Source: RFPW01 sp040401595 (GTDB lineage Bacteria; Pseudomonadota; Gammaproteobacteria; Burkholderiales; Burkholderiaceae_E). From it: DNA of 64,000 nucleotides. The notes beneath the pieces are model-generated. The model did no database searches. It saw only the letters and a list, made by a program, of their open reading frames with translations, and was not told where the DNA came from. The position numbers and the translations under genes are program-made. The stretch is from positions 62,001 to 126,000 of the forward strand of contig JBBAOE010000009.1 in the NCBI GenBank assembly GCA_040401595.1, given 5' to 3'. Positions 29,263 through 37,583 of the stretch are shown here, piece by piece (position 1 is the stretch's first letter; the number at the start of each line of letters is the position of its first letter).

Positions 29263-30558
29263 ATGAGGGGCTTGCTGCAGGCGGGCGTTTGGAAACGTTT
29301 GCCCCTCGCGGCAGACGACTTGTTGCGCGAACCCGTCTATCGACGGCTCTGGCTTTCAATCCTGACCGCAGCCTTTGCAAACCAGGTCATGTTGCTGGCG
29401 CTGCCGCTCACGGCGGCGGTACTTTTGCACGCCTCACCGACCGAAATGGGTCTGCTCACGGCGGCTGAGCTCGCCCCGTTTTTAGTTCTCTCGCTGCCCT
29501 CAGGGGTTTGGCTCGATCGCGTCCGCAAGCTCCCGGTGTACGTCGTGGGTGAAGCACTGATCGCGCTGGCGGCTGCCAGCGTGCCGTGCGCCGCCTGGCT
29601 CGGTCTGCTCTCAATGACCTGGCTCTATGGGGTCGGCCTGTTGCTGGGCGCCGTTCACACCGTGTCTGGCAGTGCAGCGCAGATTGTTCTGACCCAAGTG
29701 GTCGGTCGTGATCGACTGGTGCAAGCCCACGCCAAGAATGCATTGGCCAACTCCGGGGCCGAGGTGATCGGCCCCGGGATCGCTGGACTGCTGATCAAAC
29801 TGCTGGGCGCTCCCTTGGCGCTACTCTTCAATGCAGGTTTGTTGTGCGGTGCGGCCCTGATTCTGCGCGGTTTGCCGTTGCAGGAGACGCTGGGTCTGCG
29901 CGCAAACACCTCGTTTCTAGGCGAATTGATGGCGGGGCTGCGCTTCGTGGCGCGTCATCGCCTGCTGATGACCCTGGCGATTCTCATGAGTATCTGGCAG
30001 ATGGCGCATTACGTTGCCCTGACCGTGCAGATTCTGTTTGCAACCCGGACCCTCGGCCTGAGCGAACAGGCTATCGGGCTCTGTTACGCCGGGATGGGGG
30101 TTGGAACCATTGTTGGGAGTCTGCTGGGCCATCGCTTGAGCCACCGCTTCGGTCCGGGGCCTTGCCTGGTCCTGGGGTATGCGGTCACCGGGACCGGTTG
30201 GGGTTTGCTCGCCCTGGCGCCCGAGGGTTTTTGGGGCGTCGTCGCGTTCGGGTTCATGTTGATGAGTTTTTCCGCTGGTGCGATCTTTATTTTTATCAAC
30301 TTCCTGGCGCTGCGTCAGTCGGTAACCCCCGAAGCAATGCTCGGTCGCATGACGAGCACCATGCGCTGGTTGAGCCTGCTCGCGGCGGGGCCCGGAGCGC
30401 TCCTGGGCGGATGGCTTGGGGAACATGTCAGTCTGCGGGCCAGCCTGAGCCTGGCCGCCGCCAGTGCTCTGGTCTTGGCCTGGGCCGCCTGGAGCCTGCC
30501 GGCAATCCGGGGCTTGAAGGTGCTCCCCCGGTCAGAGGCCCTGCCGCAGGGCGCTTAG
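29263..30558 (+). CDS. MFS exporter (MFS_3, EntS-like)
   Basis: A 431-residue protein with twelve predicted membrane segments. The loop after the second helix has SGVWLDRVRK, close to the MFS motif A (GxxxDRxxRR). Features such as LTQVVGRDRLVQAHAKNALANSGAEVIGPGIAGLL place it with the enterobactin-exporter-like MFS_3 family. It probably exports a small molecule. ATG 29263 is used because the frame upstream of it encodes no helix. Its divergent neighbour, the formyltransferase-like gene, may share the 87-base promoter region, so the two may act together. Confidence 0.8.
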   Translation: MRGLLQAGVWKRLPLAADDLLREPVYRRLWLSILTAAFANQVMLLALPLTAAVLLHASPTEMGLLTAAELAPFLVLSLPSGVWLDRVRKLPVYVVGEALIALAAASVPCAAWLGLLSMTWLYGVGLLLGAVHTVSGSAAQIVLTQVVGRDRLVQAHAKNALANSGAEVIGPGIAGLLIKLLGAPLALLFNAGLLCGAALILRGLPLQETLGLRANTSFLGELMAGLRFVARHRLLMTLAILMSIWQMAHYVALTVQILFATRTLGLSEQAIGLCYAGMGVGTIVGSLLGHRLSHRFGPGPCLVLGYAVTGTGWGLLALAPEGFWGVVAFGFMLMSFSAGAIFIFINFLALRQSVTPEAMLGRMTSTMRWLSLLAAGPGALLGGWLGEHVSLRASLSLAAASALVLAWAAWSLPAIRGLKVLPRSEALPQGA

Positions 30559-30612
30559 AATTCGGTTTGTCACCTCCTGCATGACTGTTTTTGTTTTTTG
30601 AATTGAGTCCTC

Positions 30613-31887
30613 ATGGCTGTCAACCTCTCTGCACCCGACCCTTCTACCCTCGCCAGTATCGCCGGTGTTGAACTGGGGATTACCCAGGCGGGTGTGCGCA
30701 AGGCGAACCGCGACGACCTCACCGTCCTCCTGCTAGGGCCTTCGGCAAGTGTCGCCGGCGTCTTCACCCGCAATCGATTTTGTGCAGCGCCGGTTACGGT
30801 CTGCATCGAGCATCTGGCCCAGCATGCGGGGTTCAACGCCCGCCATGGCGGGCCTGCGCCGTCGGGGATGCCCTCCCCGATCCGGGCCCTGGTCATCAAC
30901 ACCGGGAATGCGAATGCCGGCACCGGCGCCCCCGGGATGGCGGCTGCGCGTCTAACGTGCGAGCGTCTGGCGCAGGCGCTGGGCTGCGCGCCCAGCGCGA
31001 TCCTGCCGTTTTCAACCGGGGTGATCCTTGAACCGCTGCCGGTGGAACGGATCGTGGCTGCGCTGCCGCGTGCGATTGCGGACGCAGCCCCCGCGCATTG
31101 GGCCGAGGCTGCGCGCGCGATCATGACAACCGACACCATCGCCAAAGCCGCCTCACGCACCGCCCTGATTGGCGGACAGCGGGTCTCGGTGACCGGTATC
31201 GCCAAGGGTGCCGGCATGATCCGCCCCAATATGGCGACGATGCTGGGGTTCGTGGCCACCGATGCCGCGGTGCCGCAGGCGCTCCTGACGGCCTGGGTGC
31301 GCGAAATCGCAGATGCGAGCTTTAATCGCATCACTATTGACGGCGACATGTCGACCAATGACAGTTTCATCACGATTGCCAGCGGCGCAGGAAGCCTGCG
31401 GGTCGACGACGCGGCGAGCACCGAGGCTCTGGAATTGCGCGCCTTGATGACGGAAGTCGCGCTGGAGTTGGCGCAAGCCATCGTGCGCGATGGGGAGGGG
31501 GCGACCAAGTTCATCACCATTGAAGTTGAAGGCGCCGCGACCCCCGCTGAGGCGACCCAGGTGGCCTATGCGATTGCGCATTCGCCGCTGGTGAAGACGG
31601 CATTTTTTGCGTCTGATCCCAACCTCGGACGGATTCTCGCCGCGATCGGTTACGCGGGTATCGAGGATCTGGATGTCGGCTTGGTCGACGTCTGGCTGGA
31701 TACGGTGAGAGTCGCCCAAGCCGGTGGGCGCGATCCGCAGTACCGGGAAGAAGATGGCCAACGCATCATGCGCCAGGCCGAAATCACGATCCGGGTCGCA
31801 TTGGGGCGCGGGCAAGTCACGACCACTGTTTGGACCTGTGATCTTTCTCACGACTACGTGTCGATCAATGCGGATTACCGCTCATGA
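30613..31887 (+). CDS. argJ: bifunctional ornithine acetyltransferase/N-acetylglutamate synthase
   Basis: ArgJ recycles acetyl groups from N-acetylornithine to glutamate in arginine synthesis and often also makes N-acetylglutamate from acetyl-CoA. The self-cleavage region GAGMIRPNMATMLGF is present; the Thr in NMATML is the nucleophile that starts the beta chain. FTRNRFCAAPV and NTGNANAGTG are further signatures. Length 424, slightly above the usual 400-410. The last bases overlap the DUF815 gene (ATGA). Whether the enzyme is mono- or bifunctional is not visible. Confidence 0.95.
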   Translation: MAVNLSAPDPSTLASIAGVELGITQAGVRKANRDDLTVLLLGPSASVAGVFTRNRFCAAPVTVCIEHLAQHAGFNARHGGPAPSGMPSPIRALVINTGNANAGTGAPGMAAARLTCERLAQALGCAPSAILPFSTGVILEPLPVERIVAALPRAIADAAPAHWAEAARAIMTTDTIAKAASRTALIGGQRVSVTGIAKGAGMIRPNMATMLGFVATDAAVPQALLTAWVREIADASFNRITIDGDMSTNDSFITIASGAGSLRVDDAASTEALELRALMTEVALELAQAIVRDGEGATKFITIEVEGAATPAEATQVAYAIAHSPLVKTAFFASDPNLGRILAAIGYAGIEDLDVGLVDVWLDTVRVAQAGGRDPQYREEDGQRIMRQAEITIRVALGRGQVTTTVWTCDLSHDYVSINADYRS

Positions 31888-32765
31888 ATGCTGAATTGTC
31901 TGCCCGGATCGAGCGCCTGCTCGATCGTCTCGAGCCCTTGTTACCGGCACCGCGCGAGCCCGACTGGGCGTCCGCGATCGCCTTTCGCTGGCGCCGCCAG
32001 CAGTCGGCGCTCGGTCGCTTTGGCGCGCTCGAAGCGGTCCTGAATATTGCCCGCATCACCCTGAACGATATCCGCCAGGCCGATGAGGCGAAGCGACTGG
32101 TGGTGCGCAATACCCGGCACTTTATCGAAGGCTTGCCAGCCAACAACGTCCTCTTGACGGGCGCCCGTGGCACTGGAAAGAGCTCGCTGATTCGGGCCTG
32201 CCTGCTGGAGTTCGCTGCGCAAGGGCTACGGTTGATTGAGGTCGACAAGGACGATCTGACCGACTTGCCCGATATCGTCGCCCGCTTGCAGGGACGCCCC
32301 GAGCGGTTCATTGTGTTCTGCGATGACCTGTCCTTTGAGCAGGGCGAACCGGGCTACAAGGCGATGAAGAGCGCGCTCGATGGCTCGATCGCAGCGACCG
32401 GCGATCATGTGCTGATCTACGCGACCTCGAACCGGCGCCATCTCTTGCCAGAAACGATGCGCGAGAATCTGGAAGCCCGGCATCAGGAAGACGGCGAGAT
32501 TCATCCCGGCGACGCGACCGAAGAAAAAGTGTCGCTCTCCGAGCGTTTTGGCCTTTGGGTCGCGTTTTACCCCTTTCGTCAGGACGCTTATCTGGACGTC
32601 GCCGCGCATTGGTTGGCGCAGCATGGCCTGACACTGGACGGGGCGGCGCGCACCGCGGCACTGCAGTTTGCGCTGGAGCGCGGATCGCGATCCGGCCGGG
32701 TCGCAGCCCAGTTCGCCCGGGACTGGGTCGGGCAGTGCGCGGACCGGGCTCGGCATGCAGGCTGA
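31884..32765 (+). CDS. DUF815 family AAA-type ATPase
   Basis: A 293-residue P-loop protein. The Walker A loop TGARGTGKSS is near residue 93, followed by FCDDLSFEQGEPGYKAMKSAL, the conserved DUF815 Walker B region, and TSNRRHLLPE. Family members lie next to argJ or mutT in betaproteobacteria and have no assigned function; an AAA remodelling role is inferred from the fold. It overlaps argJ by four bases and the Nudix gene by eleven, so the three form one transcription unit. Confidence 0.85.
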   Translation: MNAELSARIERLLDRLEPLLPAPREPDWASAIAFRWRRQQSALGRFGALEAVLNIARITLNDIRQADEAKRLVVRNTRHFIEGLPANNVLLTGARGTGKSSLIRACLLEFAAQGLRLIEVDKDDLTDLPDIVARLQGRPERFIVFCDDLSFEQGEPGYKAMKSALDGSIAATGDHVLIYATSNRRHLLPETMRENLEARHQEDGEIHPGDATEEKVSLSERFGLWVAFYPFRQDAYLDVAAHWLAQHGLTLDGAARTAALQFALERGSRSGRVAAQFARDWVGQCADRARHAG

Positions 32766-33162
32766 GGTCGATGTTGCCGTGGGCATCCTGTTCGATGCGC
32801 GCGGGCGAATCTTGTTTGCCCAGCGCCCTGCGGGTAAAGCCTATGCGGGATGGTGGGAATTTCCAGGCGGCAAAGTCGAAGCAGGGGAATCGGTTGGCGA
32901 GGCACTCGCGCGCGAGTTGCATGAAGAACTGGGCATTACGGTTGCCCAATCCAGCCCCTGGCTGATCCGTCGGCATGTGTACCCGCATGCGCGGGTTCGT
33001 CTCTGGTTCCGGCGGGTTGACGCCAGACTGGGTCAGTGGGACGGTCAACCCTTTGGACGGGAGGGGCAGGAACTGGTCTGGTGGGACAGCGACGCCAGCG
33101 ACGCTTTGCCAACCCCCTTGCTGCCTGCAACAGAGCCGCTCCTGGCCTGGCTCAGGTATTAA
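32755..33162 (+). CDS. mutT: MutT-type Nudix pyrophosphohydrolase (8-oxo-dGTP diphosphatase)
   Basis: A 135-residue Nudix protein with the full box GGKVEAGESVGEALARELHEELGI (consensus GX5EX7REUXEEXGU), preceded by WWEFPGGK, the MutT hallmark. It removes oxidised dGTP from the nucleotide pool. The start at ATG 32755 is inside the end of the DUF815 gene; the frame is open upstream but homology starts here. Some neighbours of this type act on other nucleotides. Confidence 0.88.
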   Translation: MQAEVDVAVGILFDARGRILFAQRPAGKAYAGWWEFPGGKVEAGESVGEALARELHEELGITVAQSSPWLIRRHVYPHARVRLWFRRVDARLGQWDGQPFGREGQELVWWDSDASDALPTPLLPATEPLLAWLRY

Positions 33163-33173
33163 CGCTATCGGTC

Positions 33174-33368
33174 CTAACGATCGTCGAGATCGTCTTCGCG
33201 AGGCGGTGACGCGGGAATCGCATAGCGTTCGCTCGCCCAGGCACCGAGGTCGATCTCGCGGCAACGCTGGGAACAGAATGGGCGATACCGACTGCTGGGG
33301 ATGAAGTCGACCGGACGCTGGCAGGTCGGGCAGTTGACCGTGCGTGCAGAAGGGTTTGCCACGGCCAA
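33174..33368 (-). CDS. yacG: DNA gyrase inhibitor YacG (zinc-binding)
   Basis: A 64-residue zinc protein with CPTCQ and CSQRCREIDLG, the four-cysteine YacG pattern. In Escherichia coli YacG binds GyrB and blocks DNA binding. No ATG is available; TTG 33368 or GTG 33362 would start it. It follows zapD by one base, the typical coaE-zapD-yacG order, and is convergent with mutT. Confidence 0.9.
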   Translation of the reverse strand: MAVANPSARTVNCPTCQRPVDFIPSSRYRPFCSQRCREIDLGAWASERYAIPASPPREDDLDDR

Positions 33369-33369
33369 T

Positions 33370-34125
33370 TCAGAAATTACACAGCGTCATTTCGAACGCG
33401 ACGTTGCCTTCAAAGGCGCGAGGACGAAGGTCGCCATCCTGACTGGTGAACCGCAGCCACAGCATGTGGCGGTTGGCGCTGAGTTCCGGGATGGCATTGC
33501 TCTGATCCGCAATCCGAATCTGGAGCAGTTGGTAGGTCTTGCCCCCCAACTGCTGTTGATAGCTCCCGGACTGAGCGACTGCCTGCGAGGGTTGTCCGCT
33601 GTCGCGCAGCAGGCGCAGCGTGATCCGCAGCGCATCGCGCAACGGGCTCAGCGGGAAAAACCACTGCGCCAGATCTTGCAGGCGAGCGTTCGCGGGGCGG
33701 TTGCGCCAAGCATGATAGGAGGGCACGTCAAACTCATTGGCGCCACCTGGGATATTGGTCCGGCCACGGACCTGCATGAGCCACTCGTTTTCGCGCAGAT
33801 GCTGGCCTGCTTTGCCGACGGTCTCGCCCAGGGCGGTGACCGCCTGTTCGATCTCGGCAAGGACGCGCGACAGAGCTTCAAAAGAGACCCCTGGCTTGTC
33901 GCGAAAGCTGATCACGGACTGGCGCTGGCGCTCGAGTTCCTGCAGCAGGTCGGACTTGACATCCGAGCGGGCAGTAACCTCGAGGACGTCGAAGAGCGAC
34001 AGCAGCGCGACATGATGGTCGAGCGAATCTGGCCGCGCAACAAAGTGCTCGAATTTTCCGAACAGATCCTCGAGTCGAAGTAGCGTCCGGATCCGTTCGT
34101 TGAGTGGGTACTCGTACTGAAGCAA
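33370..34125 (-). CDS. zapD: cell division protein ZapD
   Basis: ZapD bundles FtsZ filaments and supports Z-ring assembly. The N-terminus YEYPLNERIRTLLRLEDLF is nearly identical to the family consensus, and a helical region and a C-terminal beta domain follow. I put the start at TTG 34125 because it gives exactly the three residues before the YEYP motif seen in relatives; a TTG at 34149 would add eight residues. Length about 251, normal for the family. Confidence 0.9.
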   Translation of the reverse strand: MLQYEYPLNERIRTLLRLEDLFGKFEHFVARPDSLDHHVALLSLFDVLEVTARSDVKSDLLQELERQRQSVISFRDKPGVSFEALSRVLAEIEQAVTALGETVGKAGQHLRENEWLMQVRGRTNIPGGANEFDVPSYHAWRNRPANARLQDLAQWFFPLSPLRDALRITLRLLRDSGQPSQAVAQSGSYQQQLGGKTYQLLQIRIADQSNAIPELSANRHMLWLRFTSQDGDLRPRAFEGNVAFEMTLCNF

Positions 34126-34218
34126 AGCTGGTGCGCGGGAAAATCTCAAGAAATACGGCGATCGTCAATGAACGGCCCGATCCCGGATTGTGCGGCAGGC
34201 GGGCCGTAATGACAACCT

Positions 34219-34839
34219 TCAGTTGAGCGATGATTGTGAACCCAGCTCGCAATAGCGCTGGTGCAGGGCGGCGATCCGATCGGGGAGTGACTCGGGTGAA
34301 CCAGCGTTATCCAGAACGTCATCCGCATGGGCCAGCCGCGCCTCGCGACTCGCCTGCGCATCCAGGATGGCTTCGACCTGACCGCGCTCGAGGGCGCTAC
34401 GGCGCATCACCCGTTCGATTTGAAGGGGTCTGGGACAGTCAACGACGAGCACGCGATCGACCCGGGATAACCAATGGCGTCCTTCCACCAGCAGCGGAAC
34501 GACGATGATCCGGTAGGGCCCGTCGATTGCCTCGAGGGCACGCGCGCTTTCGGCGCCAATCATCGGGTGCAGGATGGCTTCGAGTCGGTGTCGGGCCTGC
34601 GGATCGGAAAAGACCAGACGCCGCATGGCTGCCCGATCCAGCGCGCCCGTGCCATCGATCACCTCCGTGCCGAATGCCGCGCGGATCGCTGGCATCGCCG
34701 CACCGTTGGCCGCCGTCAGGCGGTGCGCAATCTGATCGGTATCGACGACCCCAGCGCCCAGCGCCGCAAACGCATCGGCAACGGTGGTTTTACCGCTGCC
34801 GATGCCCCCCGTCAGTCCGATCAACGGTCGTGTATTCAT
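34219..34839 (-). CDS. coaE: dephospho-CoA kinase
   Basis: The last step of coenzyme A synthesis. The Walker A loop GLTGGIGSGKTT is at residues 8-19, then DTDQIAH, LHPMI and VVPLLVEG, all CoaE signatures. Length 206, normal. Lies in the conserved pilD-coaE-zapD-yacG series on the minus strand. Confidence 0.96.
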   Translation of the reverse strand: MNTRPLIGLTGGIGSGKTTVADAFAALGAGVVDTDQIAHRLTAANGAAMPAIRAAFGTEVIDGTGALDRAAMRRLVFSDPQARHRLEAILHPMIGAESARALEAIDGPYRIIVVPLLVEGRHWLSRVDRVLVVDCPRPLQIERVMRRSALERGQVEAILDAQASREARLAHADDVLDNAGSPESLPDRIAALHQRYCELGSQSSLN

Positions 34840-34872
34840 GGCTGGTGTGCGATGGGGCAGTGTCAGCTGCGA

Positions 34873-35760
34873 TCAGCCAAAGCCGGTCACCCGGGCCAAG
34901 GGTTCACCCACATAGAGCACGGCGATCCCCGCACCGGCCAGATAGGGTCCGAAGGGAATCGGAACCTCACGCCCCTGCCGACCACTGAAAATCAGAATCA
35001 GCCCGACGGCCGCTCCGACCCCCGAGGCGAGCAGCAACAGGACCGGCAATTTGGACCAGCCGAACCACGCACCGAGGCCGCCCAGCAGTTTAAAGTCGCC
35101 ATACCCCATGCCTTCTTTTCCGGTGGTGAGGCGAAAGCCCTGATACACCACCCAGAGCGACAGATAGCCTGCCACGGCGCCGATCACCGCTTCATCGAGC
35201 GTCGCAAACCGGCCTTCGAGATTGACCAACAGGCCGACCCAGAGCAAGGGGAGCGTTAGTTCGTCGGGCAGCAGTAAGGTCTCCAGATCGATCATGGTCA
35301 GCGCAATCAGCCCGAATGAGAGAATGGCGGCGGCCAGACCGGTTGTGGTGGCGCCAAAGTGCGCGATCGCCAGGGCGGCGGCGGCGCTACCGAGCAGCTC
35401 GACCAGGGGGTAGCGCATCGAAATCGGTGCGCGACAGTCGGCACATTTGCCGCGTAACCAGAGCCAGGACAGCACTGGCACATTGTGCTGCAGGCGGATC
35501 GAAGCCTGACAGGCCGGGCAGTGCGAGCCGGGCCAGGCCAGGTTGAAGGGCCGTATGGGTGCAGCTGGGGTGACAGAGCCCAACTGGAGGTTGCCCTGAA
35601 CTTCGTCGAGCACGGCTCTGGCATCGGTCTGCCAACGTGCCTCAAGCATGCGCGGCAGGCGCACGATGACGACGTTCAGAAAGCTGCCGATGATCAGACC
35701 CAACAGAGCTGCGACGACAATCCAGGCGGGGGGTGACAGATTCAGCAGTAGCTCCGGCAT
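34873..35760 (-). CDS. pilD: type IV prepilin leader peptidase/N-methyltransferase
   Basis: A 295-residue membrane aspartic protease that cleaves and N-methylates prepilins and pseudopilins. The cytoplasmic CxxC pairs (CPACQ and CADCR) and the two active-site aspartates (IDLETLLLPD and GMGYGDFKLL) are present, with seven or eight membrane segments. ATG 35760 fits the family N-terminus (ending in GSFLNVVIVRLP). pilB and pilC are not next to it, so it may serve type IV pili or a type II secretion system encoded elsewhere. Confidence 0.93.
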   Translation of the reverse strand: MPELLLNLSPPAWIVVAALLGLIIGSFLNVVIVRLPRMLEARWQTDARAVLDEVQGNLQLGSVTPAAPIRPFNLAWPGSHCPACQASIRLQHNVPVLSWLWLRGKCADCRAPISMRYPLVELLGSAAAALAIAHFGATTTGLAAAILSFGLIALTMIDLETLLLPDELTLPLLWVGLLVNLEGRFATLDEAVIGAVAGYLSLWVVYQGFRLTTGKEGMGYGDFKLLGGLGAWFGWSKLPVLLLLASGVGAAVGLILIFSGRQGREVPIPFGPYLAGAGIAVLYVGEPLARVTGFG

Positions 35761-35806
35761 TGGCGCAATGAAACCGGTCTCGACAGGCCCTGGAGATTGG
35801 CCTGGT

Positions 35807-37066
35807 TCAAGTCGGCGAAAGCGCAACCTTAGCAAAGGAAGACCGATTGTCGAGGGTCTCCTCCACGATGCCGCCGATCTGTTGTGCCGTGATCGCGCTG
35901 AGCGTCCAGCCTAGATGGCCGTGTCCCGTATTGTAGAAAACGCAGGGGGATCGGCCGCGGCCGACCCGTGGCATCAGGTTTGGCATCATGGGCCGAAGGC
36001 CCGCCCACGGGACGATCTGTCGGGTGTTCACGGCGGGAAAACACCGTTCGACCCAGTCCACCAGCGGGCGAATCCGATCGGAGCGGATGTCGCGGTTAAA
36101 GCCGTTAAATTCTGCGGTTCCAGCGACCCGAAAGCGGTCTGTGCCAAGCCGGCTCGTGACCAGCTTGGTCTCGTCATCCAGCAGACTGACGGTTGGTGCG
36201 CCAGCCTGACTGGACGCATCGTCCAGACGAACGGTGATCGAATAGCCTTTGACCGGATAGATATTGACCCGGTCGCCGAGCTGGGCGGCCAGCGCGCGGC
36301 TGGCCGTGCCCGCGCAGATCACAAGGCCATCGAAGCTCGAGCGCTGGATGGCACCGTCGCAGCGCATGGTGACATGGGCCTGGGCGCCCGTGCTTTGGAC
36401 CTGGTCCACTTCGCAGCCCTGAAGAATGGTTGCGCCTCGACGCTGCGCCGCAGCCGCAAGCCCGATGGTGAATTGATGGATATCCCCCGTGGCGTCGCTG
36501 CGCGTGTAGTAGCCCCCGAAATACGCCCCCGCCAGTGTCGGTTCGATCGAGCGCATTTCCTGGGGCGTGACCGGATGGCGCTCCAGGCCACCCGCACCCA
36601 GGAGTTTGGAGACGCGCCCGGCATGTTCGAATCCAGCGCGATCCCGATAGATATGCAGAATCCCTTCCTGACGCAGATCGAACTCGATGCCTTCTTCCTC
36701 GGCCCAGGCTAGAAGCGGCGTACGCGCCGCAATCGCGAGGCGGGCGGTGGCAATCGTATTGGTTTCGTAGCGTGGGATGGCCGCGAGAAATTCGGCGAAC
36801 CACGAGATCTTGTGCCAACTGGGTCGGGGATTGACCAGAAGCGGCGCATCCTGGCGCAACATCCATTTCAAGCCCTTGAGAACGGTCGACCAGTGGTTCC
36901 AGACTTCTGCATTCGAGGCTGAAAGCTGCCCACCGTTGGCAAACGACGTTTCCATCGCCGCATAGCGGTGGCGTTCGAACACCGTCACGCGAAAGCCACG
37001 TCGCACTAGCGCGTAGGCGGTGGTGATGCCGGTGATCCCGCCACCAATGACCGCAATTGATTTCAT
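35807..37066 (-). CDS. dadA: D-amino acid dehydrogenase-like FAD oxidoreductase
   Basis: A 419-residue DAO-family flavoprotein. The FAD dinucleotide loop VIGGGITGITTAYAL is at the N-terminus, ETSFANGGQLS is a DadA signature, and a C-terminal FYNTGHGHLGWTLS closes the FAD site. It would deaminate D-alanine or another small D-amino acid (or glycine) and pass electrons to the respiratory chain. The tandem glycine riboswitch upstream suggests that its real substrate or product is linked to glycine. A DadA/glycine-oxidase hybrid role is an inference. ATG 37066, with a weak GGGAG before it. Confidence 0.85.
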   Translation of the reverse strand: MKSIAVIGGGITGITTAYALVRRGFRVTVFERHRYAAMETSFANGGQLSASNAEVWNHWSTVLKGLKWMLRQDAPLLVNPRPSWHKISWFAEFLAAIPRYETNTIATARLAIAARTPLLAWAEEEGIEFDLRQEGILHIYRDRAGFEHAGRVSKLLGAGGLERHPVTPQEMRSIEPTLAGAYFGGYYTRSDATGDIHQFTIGLAAAAQRRGATILQGCEVDQVQSTGAQAHVTMRCDGAIQRSSFDGLVICAGTASRALAAQLGDRVNIYPVKGYSITVRLDDASSQAGAPTVSLLDDETKLVTSRLGTDRFRVAGTAEFNGFNRDIRSDRIRPLVDWVERCFPAVNTRQIVPWAGLRPMMPNLMPRVGRGRSPCVFYNTGHGHLGWTLSAITAQQIGGIVEETLDNRSSFAKVALSPT

Positions 37067-37138
37067 GATCTTCAGGCTCCCGAGCGTCGATAGGCAACGC
37101 GTCCACGCAACATGCGTGTGACGCGCCCCCCCCGTTTC

Positions 37139-37330
37139 GGTACCTGAGAGATTCACGGCTCGTCACGTGGGCGTGACGGACCGCTTGCTCCTTCGGTGGA
37201 CCGGCTTGACGACGTGCCGGCCGCTCTTCGGAGATTCGCTACAAACGACCGGTCCATTTGCCTGAGAGTTTCCGGGGCGGTTGCTCCTTCGGCGCTGTCA
37301 GGGGGATGTGGGCCCCAGACAGTCTCTCCC
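37139..37330 (-). promoter_or_regulatory. tandem glycine riboswitch upstream of dadA
   Basis: Two glycine aptamers in series on the minus strand. The first (37256-37330) opens with GGGAGAGAC, has the core GCCGAAGGAGCAA (complement of 37281-37292) and closes with CTCTCAGGCAAA. The second (37139-37237) opens GAATCTCCGAAGAG, repeats the core CCGAAGGAGCAA (37185-37196) and closes CTCTCAGG. Linker about 18 bases. The 72 bases from there to the dadA ATG hold a hairpin (CACGC/GCGTG) without a U-run, so control of translation or an ill-defined platform is likely. On the plus strand the same DNA forms only shadow frames. Confidence 0.93.
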
Positions 37331-37583
37331 GATCGTTCGTGAGGTTGCGGTGCAATGCAACACCTCGCGAGCGCACATCGCAGAGACGACCCTGCTGATG
37401 TACCGTGAGATTCTAAATCAAGATGGGCTGGGTCGTGATGATCAATCCCACCGAACCGCCCGGGATGCCTGGGCCTCTGCCGTCGGCAGGCGCCGCAAGA
37501 CAACCGGCGCAGATGCTCTGGATGTGGCAGTCTGCGGGGATGAGAACCCTTGATCATGATGCCCGTTCGGGGCGGGTCCTGCC

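Noticed and set aside
37153..37557. Open frames on both strands across the dadA upstream region
   Set aside because: They coincide with the tandem glycine riboswitch; conserved aptamer cores explain the sequence better than a protein.
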